This document shows, in pieces, positions 7,603 to 16,241 of a stretch of 64,000 nucleotides of DNA. Under the pieces are notes generated by a model. The model did not search any database, had not been told where the DNA came from, and worked only from the letters and a program-made list of their open reading frames with translations. The stretch spans positions 12,074 to 76,073 of the forward strand of contig DASXUY010000052.1 in the NCBI GenBank assembly GCA_036504535.1, read 5' to 3'. Position 1 is the first letter of the stretch. The number at the start of each line of letters is the position of its first letter. This DNA is from JARLGU01 sp036504535. Lineage in GTDB: Bacteria; Armatimonadota; Armatimonadia; Armatimonadales; Capsulimonadaceae. Both the position numbers and the translations under genes were made by a program.

Positions 7603-10338
7603 CTATAGCCGCATCAGGCTGCCGTCGGCCGCCACGGTTACAACGTCGTTGCGGCGCGATTTTGGCGTGACAGTCAGGCTGGTCAGCTTGCCGCCTGCTA
7701 CAGTGCCTTCGACGGTTGTGTTCATAGGCGCTCGCAGTTTGAATGAGGCGCTCCAATCGGCGGGCCACGCTGGGAGCACGATTATTTTTGATGCGTCCGA
7801 TTGGAGCAACATCAACTGGAGCGCTAGGAGACCGTGGCCGCCGTTGTCTTCGTCGGGCGTGTAATCCTGAAACGGTCCCCAAAACGTTGGGAATCGCATT
7901 TGAGCGTCCTTACTGACGGCTCCGAAGTTCCTTATGACGTCCCGTTGTGCAGATTCCGTGAACCCAAGATACGCTGCTTGAACGGGATCTTGCCGCCAAC
8001 ACTGGGTGCCGTGCACTTTTCGCGCAACGAAGGTGTCGCGGCCCAGCTGCAAGTTCGGCTTGCCGATGCCGAACAAGCGGAACGGGTAGATGGCGTACAG
8101 TTCAGGGTTTTCACTGTTGCGGCGCTCCGGATCGGGCGCCTCCTGGTACGGTAGAAGAGTGGGCTTTGCTGCAGTCGCGCTCACCGGCAGTTCCGGTATA
8201 ATCGCGAGCACTCCCGCCCAATGCTTGCGCTGGTCTGCAGTGGTGGCTGCGGGAGGTAGATCGAGAAGTCCTCGTAGAACATAGCGTAGTCCGGCGATGT
8301 CTGGCGCAGGGTTGCGTACACCCCAAAATGTCTCGATTGAGTTATCGGGAAAAAGGTCGAGCTTTCCAGCCGCGTCTCGTCCGAAATGCTGTTCGAAGAA
8401 CGTCACGCCGCTGTCCGCAATTGGCAGGAGCGTATCGCGCAGAAACGCCTTGTCGCCTGTAAACGCATAGTAGTCGAGTCCCATTGCAGTCAATTCCAGA
8501 ATGGGCGTAAAGTAGTGCTTTGTGTAGGACGGCTTATCGCCTGGCGCAATGTTGGGGATGGTGGGCCAAAACGGGCTGGTCTCCTCGAAATATGTGCCGT
8601 CGTGTTTGTAGTATTCGCGAACCATCTTCTTGGTAGCGTCGAGCTTGCTCCGGTACATCGAGAACAATGGCTGCATCATGTCGAAGTCGCCCGATGCCAG
8701 CATGGGCCAGTACATCGGGCGAGTATTCTGGAACCAGTACATCCCACCCCAGTTACGAAAATCCGCAGTGACTTCATCGGAAATCTGGGTCTTCGTTTTG
8801 CTATCCCAACGATGGAGCGTGTAATCGGTGTTGAAGATTGACCCGTTGAACTTGATCGGGTACGCTCCCCGGCCCGCGCAGGCGGTGACGAAGCGTTGTC
8901 GGAACCACTCGGAAGTGACTTTATCGGCGTCGGCGTCACCGCTAACACATACCCAGCTACGGTTCCAAAAATCCGCCCACCACGCGCGATGCGCTTGCTT
9001 TGAGGTCAGCGGCGGTACCTTGCTCACGCGTTCAGCCAGCGACGAAGCCGCAGTCAGCCAGTCGGCCGGGGTCGCGGTCTGCGCGGTGAGAGGATAGATG
9101 GCAACGTGATGCTCCGCTCGGGCATCGGTCGACTTGAGCGACGAATCGGATAAAGCGGCAAGTTGATTGCCACGGATGACAGCGCCAAATGTGCGATCTG
9201 ACAGCTCCGCGACTTTGCCTTTGGGGTTGCGATAGCACCAGGCAATCTGACCATTCGCCGCAGGGAATACGATATTGGCAAGCGATGCCTGCTCTGCGGC
9301 CTTGCGGTAGGAGTCGATAGACACGTCAAGTGAACGGGCTCGACCGGATGTTGCGTCGACGTGAATGGCCGGGTTGTTGGCGTCGACCCATAGTGTCACC
9401 GTCGTGCGGTCCGAGGCCACCCCGCCTTCGATCACGATCTCGCTCTCACGCAGCTTGAGGGTCTGCGAAAACGAGGTGCCAGCAGGAAACGGGTTCGGCG
9501 TAAGGCGGACACGAACCCGACCCAGCTTAGGGAGTCCCCACGGATTGCGCGCATCTCCCGCCCAAGAGTCGGTCTTGCCAATGTAGAAGAGGATATCGCC
9601 GCTGGGCTCCACCCACACGTTCAGACCGATGTCGCCATTGCCTATTGGCATCGAGCCGCGCGAATCGACGCTAGGGGAGTCCCATGTCACATCGGCGCGC
9701 GCGAGCTGCCCAGCGATATCGAACCGAGGCGCTTCAGGCAGCGGTACAGTTCTTGTAATCGGTGACGCCTGTATATGGGATGGAACCCCGAATAATGTGG
9801 CCTCACTCACCTGCATGTCTCTACCACCATTGACCGTCGGGAACACAAGCTTGTAGCTTAGATATGCCTTCGTGTTTGGAAATACAACCTGCTGAGTCTC
9901 GAATCGCTGCGCAAACGACGCTAAGGGCTTTCGCAGGATAATCGGTTCGAAATTCTTGCCGCTGTCATTGGAACCGTAAAGGCTAAAAGTGGTCGGATCC
10001 CTTTGCGGAGAGTCGTTACCCGAGATGATCGTCACGCCGGTGACAATCGACGGGCCACTTCTTGGAGTCACGTAATAGCCAGACCCGCTGTAATGCGCAT
10101 CGTAGGTCGACGTGTTGAAGTACTTAGAGTTGGTACCGTCAATTGCAAAGCGAACAGCTTCATTGGTCTCATCGGGTGCGCCAAACCCCGCGTTGGTCGG
10201 ATCCCCGACCGCGACAATCGGGTCGCCGGGTTGCGTAATCGCCCGGATAGGCGTGTCAGGGCCAGCAAGAGCAGGCGTAAGCGGTGTGAGGCTAATTAGG
10301 ACCGACAGGAGTGCAAGCGAGACATTTGGAATGCGCAT
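7603..10338 (-). CDS. Secreted DUF5703 glycoside-hydrolase-like protein with N-terminal discoidin-like domain
   Basis: Large exported protein (911 residues) probably acting on polysaccharide outside the cytoplasm. Residues 1-25 are a signal peptide (MRIPNVSLALLSVLIS...PALAG). A beta-sandwich of F5/8-C (discoidin) type follows. Then comes the DUF5703 N-terminal module: WDSPSVDSRGSMPIGNGDIG, NVWVEPSGDILFYIGKTDSW, LGRVRVRLTPNPF, WVDANNPAIHV. The C-terminal part is rich in aromatic residues, as expected for the (alpha/alpha)6 toroid of GH95-like enzymes. The substrate is unknown. An upstream in-frame extension to 10530 is rejected: the signal peptide and GGAG place the start at 10338. Confidence 0.8.
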   Translation of the reverse strand: MRIPNVSLALLSVLISLTPLTPALAGPDTPIRAITQPGDPIVAVGDPTNAGFGAPDETNEAVRFAIDGTNSKYFNTSTYDAHYSGSGYYVTPRSGPSIVTGVTIISGNDSPQRDPTTFSLYGSNDSGKNFEPIILRKPLASFAQRFETQQVVFPNTKAYLSYKLVFPTVNGGRDMQVSEATLFGVPSHIQASPITRTVPLPEAPRFDIAGQLARADVTWDSPSVDSRGSMPIGNGDIGLNVWVEPSGDILFYIGKTDSWAGDARNPWGLPKLGRVRVRLTPNPFPAGTSFSQTLKLRESEIVIEGGVASDRTTVTLWVDANNPAIHVDATSGRARSLDVSIDSYRKAAEQASLANIVFPAANGQIAWCYRNPKGKVAELSDRTFGAVIRGNQLAALSDSSLKSTDARAEHHVAIYPLTAQTATPADWLTAASSLAERVSKVPPLTSKQAHRAWWADFWNRSWVCVSGDADADKVTSEWFRQRFVTACAGRGAYPIKFNGSIFNTDYTLHRWDSKTKTQISDEVTADFRNWGGMYWFQNTRPMYWPMLASGDFDMMQPLFSMYRSKLDATKKMVREYYKHDGTYFEETSPFWPTIPNIAPGDKPSYTKHYFTPILELTAMGLDYYAFTGDKAFLRDTLLPIADSGVTFFEQHFGRDAAGKLDLFPDNSIETFWGVRNPAPDIAGLRYVLRGLLDLPPAATTADQRKHWAGVLAIIPELPVSATAAKPTLLPYQEAPDPERRNSENPELYAIYPFRLFGIGKPNLQLGRDTFVARKVHGTQCWRQDPVQAAYLGFTESAQRDVIRNFGAVSKDAQMRFPTFWGPFQDYTPDEDNGGHGLLALQLMLLQSDASKIIVLPAWPADWSASFKLRAPMNTTVEGTVAGGKLTSLTVTPKSRRNDVVTVAADGSLMRL

Positions 10339-10389
10339 GAGGAGGCTCCATTGCAGTGGAAGTGGTGAGCACAGTATAGCAATGATAGA

Positions 10390-10671
10390 ATGGCGCGTCA
10401 ACCGGTGAGTACCACAAAAACCATTCGCCCTGTGACATGGAACCGCTGGAATGAAGTCCGCGCTCGGGAGATCATTGCGTCCATTGGAATGGACTACCAA
10501 TTGCTCAAACAAACCCTCTTCGCCAGCCACCTTGCGCGGATGTGCAAAGATAACGCGTCGCAGCAGTTACATAGCGAAATCCATACGTATGGGGGCATGG
10601 ATGTCGTAGAAGTGACTCTAGTCCTCGGGATAAATGGCGCCACTGTCATTGTTACGATTGCACATTCCTAA
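10390..10671 (+). CDS. Possible small protein, unrecognised (93 residues)
   Basis: An open frame divergent from the DUF5703 gene, in a gap of about 425 bases before serC. I do not recognise the protein. It has a basic N-terminus (ARQPVSTTKTIRPVTWNRWN), a central helix-like part and a hydrophobic beta-like end (MDVVEVTLVLGINGATVIVT). By hand count third positions are moderately G/C-rich, as in neighbouring genes, which supports coding. There is no good Shine-Dalgarno before the ATG. It could equally be a fortuitous frame. Confidence 0.4.
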   Translation: MARQPVSTTKTIRPVTWNRWNEVRAREIIASIGMDYQLLKQTLFASHLARMCKDNASQQLHSEIHTYGGMDVVEVTLVLGINGATVIVTIAHS

Positions 10672-10707
10672 TTCGCCACGTCAACCGCAGCGTGCCACCA
10701 ATGCAAA

Positions 10708-10738
10708 CAGCCTCGCTGAGTATTTCTCAACGAGGCTG
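10708..10738 (-). terminator. Terminator of serC
   Basis: 8-bp perfect outer stem (CAGCCTCG / CGAGGCTG) continuing inward through one mismatch to a further 4 bp. On the minus strand it is 27 bases past the serC stop and is followed by TTTGCAT, a short U-tract. Confidence 0.6.
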
Positions 10739-10764
10739 AAATGGTGTAAATGTCTGTCGGTTTG

Positions 10765-11859
10765 CTAGCCCTTCGACGCCGCGAATTCGCGCATGTATGA
10801 CACGAGCGCTTCGACACCGGCCTTCGGGAACGCGTTGTAGATGCTAGCACGGAAGCCGCCAACAGCGCGGTGACCTTTGAGGCCGTCAAGGCCGATTGTA
10901 GTCGCGCCGGTGAGGAATTCCTTCTCGAGCGCTTCGTACTTGGCTTGCAGGCGGAATGTCACGTTCATCAGCGACCGATCTTCGGGCGCGGTAACGGTGC
11001 CGTAGAACACATCGCTCAACTCGTCGATGGCGTTGTAGAGTACGGCAGCCTTGGCACGGTTGTTGGCTTCGACTGTCGACAGGCCGCCCTGGCCCTCGAT
11101 CCACTTGGCAACAAGGCCGACGCAGTAGATTGCAAAGACTGGAGGCGTGTTATAGAGCGAATCGGAGTCGACATAGGTCTTGTACGAAAGCATCGACGGC
11201 AGATTGGTCACCGATTTTGCGAGGAGGGACTTCTTCGCCGCGACAATCGTCACACCGGCTGGGCCAGCGTTCTTCTGCGAGCCAGCGTAGATGAAATCGA
11301 ACTTCGAGTGGTCCCGATTGAGGGCCATGAAGTCAGACGACATATCCGCTACAATCGGCACATCGGTCTCAGGAAGATCGAAAAGCTCAGTTCCCTCGAT
11401 GGTGTTGTTGGTGGTGACGTGCAGATAAGTCGAGCTTGGCGAAATCGCGTAGCCCTTCGGTATGTAGGAGTATCCCTTGTCGACCGACGAAGCGATCTCG
11501 ATTGCGCTCCCTTTGCCGACCTTTTTGGCTTCCTTCAGGGCTTTCGTGCCCCACTCACCGGCGTTGACATATTCGGCGACCCGGCCCTCGTCAAGCAGGT
11601 TCATCGGCAGCATAGCAAACTGCATGCTCGCGCCACCCTGTATAAACAGCAGTGAGTACTCGTCGGCGCTCAGCCCTAAAATACGAAGCAATGTGTCGCG
11701 CGTCTCGGCGTGGATCGCGTCGTACTGCTTGCCGCGGTGTGATACCTCAAGCACAGACATCCCGGAGCCAGCGATCTCTCGTACACCTTGCGATGCCTCT
11801 TCGAGAACAATTTCCGGCAGAATAGCCGGACCGGCTGAAAAGTTGTAGATGCGCTGCAT
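10765..11859 (-). CDS. serC: Phosphoserine aminotransferase
   Basis: PLP enzyme converting 3-phosphohydroxypyruvate plus glutamate to phosphoserine in serine synthesis, and the parallel step in pyridoxal phosphate synthesis. The 364 residues match the family's usual length. Visible features are YNFSAGPAILPEIVLEEA at the start, HRGKQYDAI, the phosphate-binding QGGASMQFAMLPMN, and the PLP lysine in YAGSQKNAGPAG (Lys196). The end has VGGFRASIYNAF. A GGAGG lies 10 bases upstream of the ATG, a consensus-like promoter 60-90 bases upstream, and a hairpin terminator follows. No serA or serB is adjacent. Confidence 0.96.
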   Translation of the reverse strand: MQRIYNFSAGPAILPEIVLEEASQGVREIAGSGMSVLEVSHRGKQYDAIHAETRDTLLRILGLSADEYSLLFIQGGASMQFAMLPMNLLDEGRVAEYVNAGEWGTKALKEAKKVGKGSAIEIASSVDKGYSYIPKGYAISPSSTYLHVTTNNTIEGTELFDLPETDVPIVADMSSDFMALNRDHSKFDFIYAGSQKNAGPAGVTIVAAKKSLLAKSVTNLPSMLSYKTYVDSDSLYNTPPVFAIYCVGLVAKWIEGQGGLSTVEANNRAKAAVLYNAIDELSDVFYGTVTAPEDRSLMNVTFRLQAKYEALEKEFLTGATTIGLDGLKGHRAVGGFRASIYNAFPKAGVEALVSYMREFAASKG

Positions 11860-11918
11860 AAGATATCGGCCTCCAAAACAATATAAGCGGCCCGTTTACA
11901 ACCGAGCAGCTCAAAATC

Positions 11919-11948
11919 AGTGTACTCAATCACCATCGCCGGTGTCAA
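11919..11948 (-). promoter_or_regulatory. Probable sigma70 promoter of serC
   Basis: On the minus strand a perfect TTGACA (11943-11948) is followed after 18 bases by TACACT (11919-11924), which matches TATAAT at four of six positions. It would give a leader of about 50 bases before the serC ATG. Confidence 0.5.
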
Positions 11949-12237
11949 GGACTCTGTGATTATTTTCACGAAGTCGGAAAAGTAGTGCTGCTGGCGGATG
12001 ACTTAGCGTTTTCCTTAACATGGATACGAACCGCGTTTGCGCATCCGCTGAAGCGGTGCCTGGGAAAATGAGATCGCCCTGTGGGCTAGGAGCAAGCGCG
12101 GCGGGGCGGCTGGCACAGATCCTCCACTTCGCGACGTCAAACGCGGAAAGTTATGGCTAATAAATCTCAGCCCATACGGCGAGATGTTCGCCCGAGGCAC
12201 CGCTTCAGCAGATGTAAAGGCGATTAGCACCAAGGGC
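11949..12237. other. Gene-free stretch with an inverted repeat pair
   Basis: Between serC and the Sel1 gene. It holds two copies of a roughly 80-90 base element in opposite orientation, about 12020-12110 and 12145-12235. The best-matching part is 12042-12060 against 12196-12214, 19 bases with one mismatch after reverse complementing; CGCC and GGGCT blocks further in also align. No gene is credible here. Confidence 0.6.
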
Positions 12238-14238
12238 CTACCGGCCCGCTGCAATTGCCTTCCATTTCGCCGCAACCGCCGGGTCTGCGTCTACCGCGTC
12301 GCCGGTTGTATACTCGTTCGCGACTGCGAGCGCACTTTCCTTGCCAGCCATCTTGCCGGTGACGTCCAATGTGACTTTCGCCATGGATTCGTCTTTCATG
12401 CCTTCGAAGCCGCTATGATAAAACTTAGCTAGGTTGATCCCTGCCATCCAATATCCGTCATCCAGAGCCTGACTGAGTAGCGTTTTGACATCGTCTGCGT
12501 TTGTTGGTCCCTTGCCAAAATTCCAAAGCCAAAGGGCGAGGTCATTTGCCGCGCCCGGGTCTTGTTTGGCAGCGGCTTGTAGCAGCTTGCGGCCAGCAAT
12601 CGTATCTTGTGCTCGGCCCCGCAGGCCATAGAGAACTGCGTTTCCGACGACCCGCTGAGCTTGAGCCTGGCCAGCGTCGCTGGCGATCTGGTAGAAAGTC
12701 ATCGCCTGAATGCGGTCTTTTGTAGTGCCGTAGCCTTTGTCGGTCGCGACGCCGAGCAGATACGTTGCCTTGGGCTCACCGGCATCACTGGCTGCTTTTA
12801 GCATGGAATAGGCTTCCGTGTAGTCGGTACGCTTTTCGTCGGCCGTGAGATCGGCATCATGCTCAGCATCGTATTGCAGCAACTGTGCGCCCATGATTTG
12901 GCACGGCATGTCACCTCGGCGCGCACCGCTTTTTGCGTAGCGAAGCGCTTCACGTTCGGCATGCTCCGTTTCGAACGATTTCGGGTCAGCAGCCTGGTAC
13001 TTGTGCCACAGCTGTATTTGGTCGGATGCCAGGTAGCGACATGCGACACTATCTTGGCTCGCAAGAGGTGCAAGCATAGACATGGCCCTGGCGTGATCCC
13101 TTTCAACCCCCCACCCGTTCTCGTACATCACTGCGAGTTGCCGTTTCGCGAGAGGGTCGTCGTTTGGGCTCTTGTACGAGAGCGTTGTTAGGAAACCGAC
13201 TGCCCGCGCATAGTCCGGCGGACCGAGACGCGTGTCGGTGAGCAGTAGCCCAACGGCTGTTTCGTAGTTCCGCGCTGGCGGTGCGCCCGGCTGTAGCGCT
13301 GCCGCAATACGCTTCCCGAATTCGTTCTTGTCGTCCAGCCAAAGCAACACGGTCACATCATCGTTAAACAGGTTAACGAGGTCGTCGCGATGCTCTTTGA
13401 TGCCGTCCTTATCCGCCAGGATCATGGTCATAAGCTTCATGCTCTGATCGTTGGCAGGGCCCGGAAAAACCGTGTGGGGATTGAAGAGGGCGCGCGCGTA
13501 CCACTTAATCGCTTTTTTATTGTCGGCAGGTATACCGCTTCCAGTCTCGTAATCATACGCCAGTGCCAATTGGGTTTTCGATATTCCAATTTCGGCCGCT
13601 TTTTCGCGAAACGCTATTCCGCGTTCGACATCTTTTGGAAAGTGGTCGCCCGCAATAAGAGCTTGTCCATAGGCTTCCATCGCCGTGCTGTCAACTTCCG
13701 CGAGTTTCGGAAGCAGGGTAGCAGCGCGATCGAGGTCTTGAAATCCGGTACCGGGTTCACGGAGCAAATCATAAAGCCTGCCGCGGCATTCGCCCGATCC
13801 CAAGTCGGCGCCCTTTTGCCAGTATCGAATGGCGTCTGCATAACGTTTCAGGAAGTACGAGTCGAGGCCAAGAAATATAAGCGAATCCAAATCACCTGCT
13901 GCGGCCTTACGGATTTTGTCCTCCATGAACAACTCGGTGACTCCCTTCTCACGCGGCGCTGGGGGAGTGTATGACGGAGCCGATGGCGCGCTGTTGTACC
14001 ACGGAGTTGCGACATAAGGCCGCGACGGCGCGAAGCTTTTCGCGAATTTTGCCTTGAGGTCAGACACATCGATGTTGGTGTTGAGATTGAGGTTCGATGA
14101 ATTTGCGTAACCGTCGGTATGGTAGCGCCCGGCGTTGTCGTAGCCATAGGCATCAACAGCGTAGGCGTGGGCGGGAAGCGAGGCACAAGCAATGGCCGCA
14201 AGCGAAACGATGATAGATATTCCAGATCGCATAGTCAC
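12238..14238 (-). CDS. Secreted Sel1-like repeat (SLR/TPR) protein
   Basis: Exported protein of 666 residues with a signal peptide at 1-26 (SIIVSLAAIACASLPAHAYA) and many Sel1-like repeats from about residue 115 to the end. Examples are ADAIRYWQKGADLG, KTQLALAYDYETGSGIPAD, AKRQLAVMYENGWGVERDHA and KATYLLGVATDKGYGTTKDR. Such alpha-alpha superhelices mediate protein-protein contacts. A Gly/Tyr/Asn-rich segment (30-70) separates the signal from the repeats. No enzyme domain is seen. It lies downstream of the M3 peptidase gene on the same strand, 106 bases apart. The partner is unknown. Confidence 0.8.
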   Translation of the reverse strand: MTMRSGISIIVSLAAIACASLPAHAYAVDAYGYDNAGRYHTDGYANSSNLNLNTNIDVSDLKAKFAKSFAPSRPYVATPWYNSAPSAPSYTPPAPREKGVTELFMEDKIRKAAAGDLDSLIFLGLDSYFLKRYADAIRYWQKGADLGSGECRGRLYDLLREPGTGFQDLDRAATLLPKLAEVDSTAMEAYGQALIAGDHFPKDVERGIAFREKAAEIGISKTQLALAYDYETGSGIPADNKKAIKWYARALFNPHTVFPGPANDQSMKLMTMILADKDGIKEHRDDLVNLFNDDVTVLLWLDDKNEFGKRIAAALQPGAPPARNYETAVGLLLTDTRLGPPDYARAVGFLTTLSYKSPNDDPLAKRQLAVMYENGWGVERDHARAMSMLAPLASQDSVACRYLASDQIQLWHKYQAADPKSFETEHAEREALRYAKSGARRGDMPCQIMGAQLLQYDAEHDADLTADEKRTDYTEAYSMLKAASDAGEPKATYLLGVATDKGYGTTKDRIQAMTFYQIASDAGQAQAQRVVGNAVLYGLRGRAQDTIAGRKLLQAAAKQDPGAANDLALWLWNFGKGPTNADDVKTLLSQALDDGYWMAGINLAKFYHSGFEGMKDESMAKVTLDVTGKMAGKESALAVANEYTTGDAVDADPAVAAKWKAIAAGR

Positions 14239-14344
14239 TTCTCCGTAAATCGCGTCAGGGTCGGTGAATGATTATCTGTTGCCCACTAGGCTATTCAGCC
14301 CTCGACCTGCATCACCGCAACAAGGCGGTAAGGTTGCGTAAACC

Positions 14345-16138
14345 CTACCCCTTGTATTCAGCCCAGAGTCGCTCGAATTCGGCGACTTCGCCTTCTAGCA
14401 CACGAATGCCGCCGTCCCAGAAGGCGGGATCGCTTAGGGTGACCCCGACCTTGTCCATCAGTTGCTGCGGAGTGAGCGATCCGCCGGCACGTAGAAGGTC
14501 AAGGTACTTGTCGACAAACGGAGCACCTTCGGCGCGGTACTTCTCGTAAAGCGAAAGGACCAGCATTTCGCCGACAGAATAGGCGTACACGTAGAACGGC
14601 GATGCAATGAAGTGGTTCACGTACGACCACCAGATCCGGTGCTCGTGGCCAAGTTTGATCGAATCCCCGAACATGGCCTGGATATTGCGCTGCCAGTGGT
14701 CGCTGATGTCGTCTATCGTCATTTCGCCCTTTGTGCGGCGATGGTCGTGGATGGCTTGTTCGAAGCGGTACATCGAAGCCTGCCGGAAGATTGTTGCGAA
14801 TGAGCCTTCAATCTTGTCGGCATACAGAGCTAGTCTGTCCTTCAGCGATGCGGTTTTTTGCAGCTTATCAAAGACCAGCATCTCGCCGAATGTGCTTGCA
14901 AGCTCGGCCATGGGCAGCGTACCGTGGAAATTGAGGTACGATTGAACGCGGGAAATAGAGGAATGGACACCGTGGCCCAGTTCGTGTGCCAGGGTGGTGA
15001 CATCTTTGCTGCGGCCGAGATACGACTGCAGGATGAACGGATGCACATCGGGCGTAATGTAGGCGCAGAACGCACCGCCGCGCTTTGACTTTCGCGGTGC
15101 CGCATCGATCCAGTTTTTGTCAAAAAACTCAGCGCCAGCAGCGCGCATCTGTGGCGAAAACTCGCCAAACGCATCGAGGACGAGGTTCTTGGCGTCGTCC
15201 CACGCGAACGAGTCCTCACCGTCAAAGAGCGGCGCGTACCGGTCATAATGGGTAAGCTCTTCTAGGCCAAGGATCTCGCGCTTTATGTTGTAGTAGCGCT
15301 CGACAAGCGAGAAATTGCTTGTGCAGGCGTTCATGACTACTTCGACGGTCTCGTTGTCGAGTTCGTTTGATAGGTGTCGCCCTTGCTCAGCGTATTCGTA
15401 CTTGCGCAGGCGATCTTTGACGAACTTGTCCTGGATGAGGGTGTTGAAGATATACGCGAGCGTCTCGGCGTTGTTGCGCAGGCCGAGCGAAAGCGCTTCG
15501 GCGGCTTTGCGACGTGTTGGACGATCGGGCGAGTAGAGGAGAGCAAGGACTTGCGATTGGGATAGGTCTTGATCGTCTACGCGGAACGTGATTCGGGAGA
15601 CGACCTCCTCGAAAAGGCGGCGAAATGCTCGCGGGCCGGTGTTTGCGGTCTCTTCGAGCAATCGTTCTTCAGTTTCTGATAGCTGAAACGGCTTAGACAG
15701 GCGCTCCGTTAGTACATAATGAGTATAGGGCGCAACATAGGGATCTTGGAGCAACTTTCCGATAATAGCGTCATCCGCGCTAGCGAGTTCCAGGTCGAAG
15801 AAGAGCAAGGGCAGCGAGATTTCGGTCCCCTTCTCCATCATACGCTGCTTGAGCGCACCCCGGGCGGGGTCCGATGTGTCTGCGGCATGGCGCAGGCTAG
15901 CGTACGATCCGGGCTTGGCTGATTCCTGGGCAATGGCCTCGTATTCGCGTATCGCATCGCCTAGAGTTTTGGCGTCCAGGTCGGCGGAATCGATCTTGCC
16001 CTTGTAGCGTGCTTCGAAAGCTTTGGCTCGTTCGATGCAAGCGTTGACGGTCGCATCGATTCTCGGGTCTGTGGGAGACTCAAACAGGTCTGACAGGTCC
16101 CATTCAACATTGGCGGCGGTGTTTGATTGATCGCTCAT
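14345..16138 (-). CDS. M3 family oligoendopeptidase (PepF-like)
   Basis: Cytoplasmic zinc metallopeptidase that would cut short peptides. It has 597 residues from the start at 16138, close to the usual PepF/M3B length. The opening ANVEWDLSDLFESPTDP is typical of M3B. The catalytic HELGH (residues 385-389, LAHELGHGVHS) is followed by the downstream Glu in ELASTFGEMLV, the third zinc ligand region. GGSLTPQQLMDKVGVTLSDPAFWDGGI ends the protein. An in-frame extension to 16219 is rejected because it adds a Cys-rich tail unlike the family. It is divergent from the vWA gene with about 100 bases between. Confidence 0.93.
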   Translation of the reverse strand: MSDQSNTAANVEWDLSDLFESPTDPRIDATVNACIERAKAFEARYKGKIDSADLDAKTLGDAIREYEAIAQESAKPGSYASLRHAADTSDPARGALKQRMMEKGTEISLPLLFFDLELASADDAIIGKLLQDPYVAPYTHYVLTERLSKPFQLSETEERLLEETANTGPRAFRRLFEEVVSRITFRVDDQDLSQSQVLALLYSPDRPTRRKAAEALSLGLRNNAETLAYIFNTLIQDKFVKDRLRKYEYAEQGRHLSNELDNETVEVVMNACTSNFSLVERYYNIKREILGLEELTHYDRYAPLFDGEDSFAWDDAKNLVLDAFGEFSPQMRAAGAEFFDKNWIDAAPRKSKRGGAFCAYITPDVHPFILQSYLGRSKDVTTLAHELGHGVHSSISRVQSYLNFHGTLPMAELASTFGEMLVFDKLQKTASLKDRLALYADKIEGSFATIFRQASMYRFEQAIHDHRRTKGEMTIDDISDHWQRNIQAMFGDSIKLGHEHRIWWSYVNHFIASPFYVYAYSVGEMLVLSLYEKYRAEGAPFVDKYLDLLRAGGSLTPQQLMDKVGVTLSDPAFWDGGIRVLEGEVAEFERLWAEYKG

Positions 16139-16241
16139 GCAGGCGAGGATACCGCAGGCGGTTGCAAAAGTCAAGCAACGGAGGAATTCGCGGCAACTGC
16201 CCCGAACTAGGATAGGCACGCATCTGGCACAATGATGAACG

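Noticed and set aside
12015..12275. Minus-strand 86-residue frame
   Set aside because: It spans the inverted repeat pair and the end of the Sel1 gene; low-complexity Arg/Ser-rich peptide.
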